Positions 58,230 to 64,000 of a stretch of 64,000 nt of DNA are shown here, piece by piece. Source of the stretch: Corynebacterium occultum (GTDB lineage Bacteria > Actinomycetota > Actinomycetes > Mycobacteriales > Mycobacteriaceae); NCBI RefSeq assembly GCF_009734425.1, contig NZ_CP046455.1:744001-808000 (forward strand). The letters run 5' to 3'. Position numbers and translations under genes: made by a program. Positions within the stretch are counted from its first letter, which is position 1. Each line of letters starts with the position of its first letter. The notes beneath the pieces were generated by a model. That model worked only from the letters and a program-made list of their open reading frames with translations. It did no database searches and was not told the DNA's origin.

Positions 58230-61200
58230 CTACGCCCTGCTGTCGATGGAGTTGACGATGCGGACAGTCTCCACGGCCACCCGGGTGACCTTGCCGATGA
58301 GGTCAACGATGTAGCGAGGGTTGCCGACCTCATCCGCCCAGTCATTGGGGTCGTTGACGATGCCGGAGGCTTTGTCCGTCTTCACCTGGTAGCGGTCGAT
58401 GATCCAGGCCAAAGCCGACCTGGATCCGAGCATGTACTCGTCTGCATCCAGGGGGATGCCGGCGATGGTGACCTTCGGGTTGTAGACCATCGTGGTGACG
58501 TCGTTGACGAGCTTCTTTGTCTCCGGGTCGCGCACCTTCGCCCACTTGAGCTTGCTCACCCTCCAGCTTTCCCGGTCCTCCGGGTCAACACCTGCCTTGA
58601 GCTGGATGTCCAGAGGCCAGGGCTCGACGTCCTCATAGCCGATGTGCAGCTCCATGAGTTCCCTGCCGGCCTTGACGAGCTGGTCGAAGCGTGCCCGGTC
58701 AGTTGGAGTCTCGATGTGGGGCAACATCTTCTTCAGGTCAGCAGCGTAGGCCTCCCGGTAGCCGGGGTCATGGAGCTGGCCATAGACGAAGTAAAAGATG
58801 TCGTCCTTGGTCACATCCTCCCCGAGTGCCTCCCGATAGAGGGCATGGATCTCGTCGGTGATGTTGTCGACTCGGCGGTACCCCTCGAGTACCTCGCCAG
58901 CAGTGCCCGGCGCGCCTGCTGTGACCTCACTGTTGCTGCCGAAGTCCAGTTCACCCTCCGGTGCCTCGACGGGCTCCCAAGTCCAGCGGGGGAAGAACAG
59001 GCCAGCATTCGAGCCCCACATGGCAAGATCGGGGAGGATATTTGTGGCCAGAGCCGAAAATGGTTTCGCGCTCCCAGGGTTCACCACATAGAACCCGATG
59101 TTGTTGTGGCGAAGGGTAGGGAACATTGAGGGGAGCTGATATTGCCTGTGCATCAACATTGGATTTCGGTAAAGGCGTTGGGGGAAAAATGGCCGATACA
59201 GGGAAACCGTGATGAAGGAATCTGACGATTCCAGTTTCGTGCCATTCTTGAGATGCCGATGCAAGATATCAGTCCATTTAATCTTGTCAGACTGGTTGAA
59301 CTCAGGGTTCTCCTTAAGCCAGTCGATTATGGACCGGTTCGGATTCTTCGAGTATTCACCTTCTGCTTCTCGGTAGGTCTCGGAAAATCTTGACATTGAC
59401 TCTTTTAGCCTAGGAGTAGAGGAGTTGTACACCCACGCATCGCGGCTTGTAGCCATGCCACTAGAAGAAAGCGAAAAGACCCCGAGTGATGAGTTGTTTT
59501 TGCTGAAAAGCGATGGCCATGTTTCGAAGTCCTCGGACCGCTGATTGGTCCAGTCACCGTACTGGTTTGGTGTGATCAATTCCCAGTCAATGCTCTCCAT
59601 GGTGCTGTGGTCAACGATCTCCAGCTTCTCCTCAGCAGTGAGGTAGTCGCCGATGTCGCGGTAATGGATGGCACAGCCTGTCGCGCCGGGTTGTTTGACT
59701 CCGATGAAGATGGCGACCGTGTTCCGGCTCCCAGAACCGAACACCTTGCCGCCCTCCTTCCGGGACTGCTCCCCGGCGGTACGTTGGTTTCCCCGCAGGT
59801 TGAAGACGTAGATGTCGGAGTAGTCCTCGGCCAGGCTCAGGCGGACGCCGTCGGCAGTGTTGCCGTCGATCCATCCACCGTTGGACACGAACGCGACGAC
59901 ACCCTGGTTCCCGATACGGTCAGTGGCCCAGCGGAAGGCACGCAGGTAGGAGTCGTAAAGAGAGTTCTTTAGCTGGGCAGTAGATTTTTCCGCGAAAGTC
60001 TCCTCAATTTTTTTATCAAGCGTCGGATACTTGACGTTGGCATTGAGGTCATTGGCGCTGGTCTGCCCTTTGGAGTAGGGCGGGTTGCCGACGATGACAT
60101 TGATCTTGGCGTCGAGCTGGCGCTTAATGCGCTGGTTGTTCTGCTTGAACACCTCGGAATCGAGCTTGTCTTCCTCCTCGGTGATCTGGAAGGTGTCCGC
60201 CAGCACGATTCCCTCAAAGGGCTCATATTCCGGCTTTTCTGTGTCCTCTCGAAGGGCCTTCTCGCCGAGCAGAGCGTGGTAGGTGGTCTCGATGTTGACG
60301 GCCGCCACGTAGTAGGCCAGCAGCATGATCTCAGTGGCATGCAGCTCGGAGGCGTACTTACGGGCCAGGTCCTCCGGTGTGATCAACCCGGACTGGAGGA
60401 GCCGAACCATGAAGGTGCCGGTGCCGGTGAAGGGGTCAAGGATATGGACGTCCTCGTCTGTCAGACCCCGACCAAAGTGTTTCCGGGAGACATGGTTTGC
60501 GGCTCGGAGGATGAAGTCGACAATCTCGATCGGGGTGTACACGATGCCCAGGGCTTCGGACTGCTTCTTGAACGCTTTTTGGAAGAAGCGCTCGTAGAGT
60601 TCCTTGATCACCGTCTGCTTGCCCGAGGCTGAGGTGACGTCGGCAGCGCGCATCCGTACCGAGTCGTAGAACTTCTCCAGCTTCTCCGTCTCAGCATCCA
60701 GCTGGGAGTCGTCGAGGACGTCCACCATGCGCTGCATGACCTTGGAGACCGGGTTGTGGGAGGCGAACTCGTGCTCAGAGAACAAGGCATCGAAGACGGG
60801 AGAGGTAATCAGATGCTGGGAGAGCATCGACACCGCCTCATCCCGGGTGATCGAGTCATTGAGATTGCCACGCAGCCCCTCCACGAAGCGCTCGAACTCC
60901 TCCATCACGGTGGAATCCGCGCCATCAAGCAAGGAGGTTATGCGGGTGATCTGAGCCTGGGCGATGTCGGCGACATCATCAGCCCAATCCTCCCAGTAGG
61001 TGCGGGTGCCGACCTTGTCGACCAGCTTGGTGTAGAGCGCCTCCTGCCAGGCCTCCAGTGAAAACAGCACCATCTGGGTGACCTCGTTGTCCCGCTCGTC
61101 GGCGGGTTGGTCAGACGGGCCTGGAGTGACGGGCTCGACAATGACGGGGAGATCGCTCGGACTGCCCTCATTGAGGGCGATGGAGTTGATCTTCGCGTTG

Positions 61201-63149
61201 AACCGGTCATCATGGGCACGCAGAGCATTGAGGATCTGCCACACCACCCGGAAGCGCTTGTTGTCATTGAGCACGGTCGAGGGTTCCGCGCCGGGTGGGA
61301 CGGCCACCGGCAGGATGATGTATCCGTAGTCCTTGCCCTCGGCCTTTCTCATCACCCGTCCCACAGACTGGACGACATCGACCATGGAGTTACGGGGGTT
61401 GAAGAAGACCACCGCGTCCAAGGCTGGCACGTCCACACCCTCCGACAGGCACCGGGCATTGGTGAGCATGCGGGTCTCGGTGTCCGGAACCGGGGCTTCC
61501 AACCAGGTGAGCAGGGATTCGCGCTGCATGGCGTTCATGGTGCCGTCGACATGGTTGGCGGCGATAGAGACATTGACGTTGTGGAGGGAGACGTCGTTGG
61601 TGGCGGCCGCCTCGTTCAGGGAGTCGACGTGGTTGGCGATGAGGGTGGGGAAGGCGTCGGTGATCTGCTTGGAGGTCTTGATGTCTCGTGCGAAGGCCAC
61701 CGTGCGCTGCATCGGGGCAGCACCGTGTTCGAAACCAGACTTGGTGCCCTGCTCCCGTCCAGAGCGTTTGGTCAGGCCATTCCAGGTACCAATCATGGCT
61801 GAGGCCAGATCGAGGGTCAGCTCTTGTCCTGGTTGTGGGGTGAACCGGGCCAGGGTGTCAGAGGCCAACTGCTCATCGACGGTCATGACCAGGACCTTGT
61901 AGTCGGTGAGCAGACCCCGCTCAACGGCCTCACCGAAGCCGAGGCGGTGGAACTCCGGTCCGTAGATGGCCTCATCGTCCATGGAGACCAGTTCGGCGGA
62001 GTGCTCGGCGGCCTTGCCCTTGATCTGATCGTCGAACAACCTCGGGGTGGCGGTCATGTACAACCGCTTGGCGGCCTTGATGTAATCGGCGTCGTGGATG
62101 CGCACGAAGTGACTGGCGTCGTCGCCTGCCAGGGTGACACCGGTGGTGCGGTGCGCTTCATCGCAGATGACCAGATCAAAGTCCTCCAGACCCTGCTGCT
62201 GGGCCTCGTGGATGGCTGGTAGGGACTGGTAGGTGGAGAACACTACTGTCAGTCCTGCAGCGCGTTTGCTGCGTCCGAGACGCTCGGCAATGTCCTTGCC
62301 GTTGGTCGAGACCGGCACTTCCAGGTCATAGGAGGCGATGTCTTCTGCACCCCGGGAGACCTTGGTGTCGGAGCACACCGCATAGGAGCGCAAGTCCACC
62401 TGGGTCTGCGCGGTCCACTCCTTCAGAGTCTGAGACAGCAGAGCAATCGAGGGCACCAGAAACAGCACGCGAGCCCGGCCACCATTGTTCTCAGCCACAC
62501 GTTCAGCCAGGCGAAGGGCAGTGAAAGTTTTCCCCGTACCACACGCCATGATGAGTTTGCCTCGGTCGTGGGTCTCAAAGCCCTCGATTGCCTTGGAGAT
62601 GGCCGTCTCCTGGTGCGGGCGGGGCTCAAAGGTTTCCTTGCGTTCTAAGTTGATGGTCAGCTCGGAACCGGGGTAGGCGATGTCCCAGTTGATGGGGGAC
62701 TCGGCGATGGCTCCTAGACCAATCCTGTTGGTGGGGATGACCTGGTTGTCCATCATGGCCTCGGCATTCGACGACCATTTGTCGGTGGTGGAGATGATCA
62801 ACCGGTTGGCGAACGAGTCGGTGCCCTCTTCGGTGAGGAAGCTTCGCCCCGAGGCCTCGAAGAAGGAGTCGAGGTGGCGTTTCTGCAGGCTGGTCGAGGG
62901 GAGGTAGAACTTGCACTGGATGGCCGTCCAGCGTCCATCCTCACGCCGGCGGGCCACCAGGTCGATGCCGGTGTCGGCCTTGCCTCCGTTGTACTTCCAA
63001 TCGCCCCATCGGTAGACCTCGTCATACTGCTGCGACAAGGTGGGGTCCTGCTTGATGAAGTTGACCATGAGCTTTTCGAACGCCAGACCCTGGTGGGCCT
63101 GGGTGGGAAGTTCACGAAGAGCAACAACAGCATCAACAATGGTGGACAT
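58230..63149 (-). CDS. Type ISP restriction-modification enzyme (single-chain nuclease-helicase-methyltransferase)
   Basis: The 1,639-aa protein combines all restriction and modification functions. Residues about 20-120 form an Mrr/PD-(D/E)xK nuclease (Asp63 in TGIDLVARR and QCK 78-80). Residues 170-620 form an SF2 translocase (ACGTGKT 202-208, DEAH 330-333, QSVGRVMRK 594-602). About 840-1250 is an N6-adenine methyltransferase (DPFTGTGTF 905-913, NPPY 1022-1025). The remainder is a target-recognition domain. This is the LlaGI/LlaBIII layout. It should cut unmodified phage DNA after one-dimensional translocation and methylate its asymmetric target on one strand. ATG 63149 is favoured; ATG 63158 is close, and the frame extends to 63281. 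Confidence 0.92.
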   Translation of the reverse strand: MSTIVDAVVALRELPTQAHQGLAFEKLMVNFIKQDPTLSQQYDEVYRWGDWKYNGGKADTGIDLVARRREDGRWTAIQCKFYLPSTSLQKRHLDSFFEASGRSFLTEEGTDSFANRLIISTTDKWSSNAEAMMDNQVIPTNRIGLGAIAESPINWDIAYPGSELTINLERKETFEPRPHQETAISKAIEGFETHDRGKLIMACGTGKTFTALRLAERVAENNGGRARVLFLVPSIALLSQTLKEWTAQTQVDLRSYAVCSDTKVSRGAEDIASYDLEVPVSTNGKDIAERLGRSKRAAGLTVVFSTYQSLPAIHEAQQQGLEDFDLVICDEAHRTTGVTLAGDDASHFVRIHDADYIKAAKRLYMTATPRLFDDQIKGKAAEHSAELVSMDDEAIYGPEFHRLGFGEAVERGLLTDYKVLVMTVDEQLASDTLARFTPQPGQELTLDLASAMIGTWNGLTKRSGREQGTKSGFEHGAAPMQRTVAFARDIKTSKQITDAFPTLIANHVDSLNEAAATNDVSLHNVNVSIAANHVDGTMNAMQRESLLTWLEAPVPDTETRMLTNARCLSEGVDVPALDAVVFFNPRNSMVDVVQSVGRVMRKAEGKDYGYIILPVAVPPGAEPSTVLNDNKRFRVVWQILNALRAHDDRFNAKINSIALNEGSPSDLPVIVEPVTPGPSDQPADERDNEVTQMVLFSLEAWQEALYTKLVDKVGTRTYWEDWADDVADIAQAQITRITSLLDGADSTVMEEFERFVEGLRGNLNDSITRDEAVSMLSQHLITSPVFDALFSEHEFASHNPVSKVMQRMVDVLDDSQLDAETEKLEKFYDSVRMRAADVTSASGKQTVIKELYERFFQKAFKKQSEALGIVYTPIEIVDFILRAANHVSRKHFGRGLTDEDVHILDPFTGTGTFMVRLLQSGLITPEDLARKYASELHATEIMLLAYYVAAVNIETTYHALLGEKALREDTEKPEYEPFEGIVLADTFQITEEEDKLDSEVFKQNNQRIKRQLDAKINVIVGNPPYSKGQTSANDLNANVKYPTLDKKIEETFAEKSTAQLKNSLYDSYLRAFRWATDRIGNQGVVAFVSNGGWIDGNTADGVRLSLAEDYSDIYVFNLRGNQRTAGEQSRKEGGKVFGSGSRNTVAIFIGVKQPGATGCAIHYRDIGDYLTAEEKLEIVDHSTMESIDWELITPNQYGDWTNQRSEDFETWPSLFSKNNSSLGVFSLSSSGMATSRDAWVYNSSTPRLKESMSRFSETYREAEGEYSKNPNRSIIDWLKENPEFNQSDKIKWTDILHRHLKNGTKLESSDSFITVSLYRPFFPQRLYRNPMLMHRQYQLPSMFPTLRHNNIGFYVVNPGSAKPFSALATNILPDLAMWGSNAGLFFPRWTWEPVEAPEGELDFGSNSEVTAGAPGTAGEVLEGYRRVDNITDEIHALYREALGEDVTKDDIFYFVYGQLHDPGYREAYAADLKKMLPHIETPTDRARFDQLVKAGRELMELHIGYEDVEPWPLDIQLKAGVDPEDRESWRVSKLKWAKVRDPETKKLVNDVTTMVYNPKVTIAGIPLDADEYMLGSRSALAWIIDRYQVKTDKASGIVNDPNDWADEVGNPRYIVDLIGKVTRVAVETVRIVNSIDSRA

Positions 63150-63217
63150 GGAACCCATTGTGCCCGAGCCGAGGTGCCTCCTCCCCAATTGACCGCTGTT
63201 TGGAGCCCCCGGTGGGG

Positions 63218-64000
63218 TTAGTTCGCCGCTGTCTGGCCCTGCTCCCAATCCCCGAAGGGCTGTCCTGATTCCGTCCTCCATGTGGTTCGTCCATTAGCAC
63301 TAGCCCGGCCATAGACAATTGAGGCGGCCGCTGAGGGGGAGGTAAAGACAAAGTCCTTCGACAGCGTGACCAGACCCGGTGTGGGACCCGGCACCGAGAT
63401 CTCCAAGACCTTGGCGTGCTGGGCCTCACGGACGATGAATTGCTTTCTTGTGGAGTCAGCCATGTGCGGGTTGTCTTTCATCGCGCTGGGAATCACCGAT
63501 CCCTGCAACAGGGTGAACTCACCATCGATGATCTGGGCTTGGGCATCGCTACCCTCCCTCGTCTTCATATAAAAGACCGGACTATCCGAGGACTCAGCGA
63601 TCTCATCCGACACTGAGGAACTAATCGAGGTTGCAGCCTCTTCGGGTATACCCGGCGCGACAGGAAAAGGTTGTCCTTGGGTGGAGCGTCCCCGGAAGAT
63701 ATCGAATCCGAGAACCGGCATGAGAATCCGGATCTGACTGATGAAGTACTGCATATCCGACTGATCAGCCTCAGGAAGCGCTGCACCACCGGTGGGGTCG
63801 TTTCCGTTGAGTAGGGATACCCGGCCGATCGACTTGGCGAGCTTGATCAGCTCAGATTCGAGGTATCGCGCGTGGGCCTTGGTGAGGTTCATGTCCTTGG
63901 AAGTGATGATGACGACGTCTTCCCAGAAATCCTTGTTGGCGTTGTGGTTCTCTAATCGTTTGACCACGTTGTCGCCTTCACCGATGTATGCGGCTGGCTC
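63218..64000 (-). CDS. GIY-YIG nuclease-family protein with C-terminal DUF4357, partial
   Basis: The frame is open to the window edge, so the N-terminus is missing. The visible part reads AYIGEGDNVVKRLENH and KDFWEDVVIITSKDMNLTKA, the second half of a GIY-YIG domain, then a linker of about 100 residues. The C-terminal ASIVYGRASANGRTTWRTES with GDWE is a DUF4357 domain. Such proteins often lie next to restriction systems. It ends 68 bp upstream of the ISP start and is probably co-transcribed with it. The catalytic activity is not testable from the fragment. Confidence 0.8.
   Translation of the reverse strand, partial: EPAAYIGEGDNVVKRLENHNANKDFWEDVVIITSKDMNLTKAHARYLESELIKLAKSIGRVSLLNGNDPTGGAALPEADQSDMQYFISQIRILMPVLGFDIFRGRSTQGQPFPVAPGIPEEAATSISSSVSDEIAESSDSPVFYMKTREGSDAQAQIIDGEFTLLQGSVIPSAMKDNPHMADSTRKQFIVREAQHAKVLEISVPGPTPGLVTLSKDFVFTSPSAAASIVYGRASANGRTTWRTESGQPFGDWEQGQTAAN

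Larger units (their letters stand above)
52358..64000. mobile_element. Integrative element (phage-satellite-like), left end and body; right end outside the window
   Basis: Bounded on the left by a tRNA 3' fragment and a tyrosine integrase. It carries repressor, excisionase, antirepressor, primase, helicase and a restriction-modification cargo. No head, tail or terminase genes are seen in the 11.6 kb. Coding density and base usage appear looser and less GC-rich than the flanking core (visual impression, not computed). Confidence 0.75.

Noticed and set aside
58105..58314. 69-codon Ser/Arg/Thr-rich frame next to the ISP gene end
   Set aside because: Low-complexity composition and overlap with the ISP C-terminus.

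Overview
The window is a high-GC actinobacterial chromosome segment, most probably Corynebacterium. The gene order follows the corynebacterial/mycobacterial core (uvrD2, Zincin_2 protein, PDZ-Lon, UPF0182; prfB-ftsE-ftsX-smpB; an XPB-like helicase operon; rpf next to a csp gene; serC, gltA, FKBP and mctBC). The 16S sequence, the initiator tRNA type, DtxR-like iron boxes and many apparently leaderless starts agree. I did not try to name a species.

Layout. 1-8.5 kb: end of uvrD2, a cyclodehydratase-like protein, a YgjP-type metallopeptidase, a Zincin_2 protein, a PDZ/Lon-like protease, a lipoprotein and a very large UPF0182 membrane protein. 8.5-9 kb: two identical initiator tRNA genes inside a 144-bp perfect direct repeat. 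9-13.6 kb: a BCCT transporter, a secreted chymotrypsin-like protease, hisN and a second IMPase-family gene. 13.6-17.8 kb: translation and division genes (prfB, ftsE, ftsX, smpB, a DUF488 gene, then ssrA tmRNA). 18-22.3 kb: an iron-siderophore ABC importer with two DtxR-like boxes. 22.4-28.2 kb: a complete rrn operon (16S-23S-5S) with no tRNA in the spacer. 28.2-34.1 kb: a leftward operon (helicase-associated protein, XPB helicase, DUF3239 protein, aminotransferase). 34.1-38.9 kb: a small conserved gene, rpf1 behind a ydaO-type c-di-AMP riboswitch, a cold-shock protein and cell-envelope genes. 39-52 kb: purine permease, SpoU methyltransferase, sepH, serC, gltA, fkpA, aldo-keto reductase, the mctBC monocarboxylate uptake pair, a beta-lactamase-fold-like protein and a Tat-exported DUF1906 protein.

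52.36 kb to the right edge is an integrated mobile element. Its left end is a 28-nt tRNA 3' end (T arm, acceptor, CCA) next to a tyrosine integrase. The integrase is followed by a short helix-turn-helix repressor, an operator-like region with repeated TTCAAGTA half-sites, a rightward excisionase/AlpA-like gene, a tiny coupled ORF, a KilAC-type antirepressor with a Cys-rich N-terminus, a prim-pol primase and a coupled AAA/SF3-like ATPase. A 560-bp structured non-coding segment follows. The cargo is a single-chain Type ISP restriction-modification enzyme (about 1,640 aa) preceded by a GIY-YIG/DUF4357 protein that runs off the window. No capsid, terminase or tail genes are visible. The order int-repressor | xis-antirepressor-primase-helicase-cargo looks like a phage satellite (PICI-like) carrying an anti-phage system. 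This is the most interesting part of the window.

Most rRNA, enzyme and transporter calls are firm. Operator, promoter and satellite assignments are inferences from motifs and gene order.
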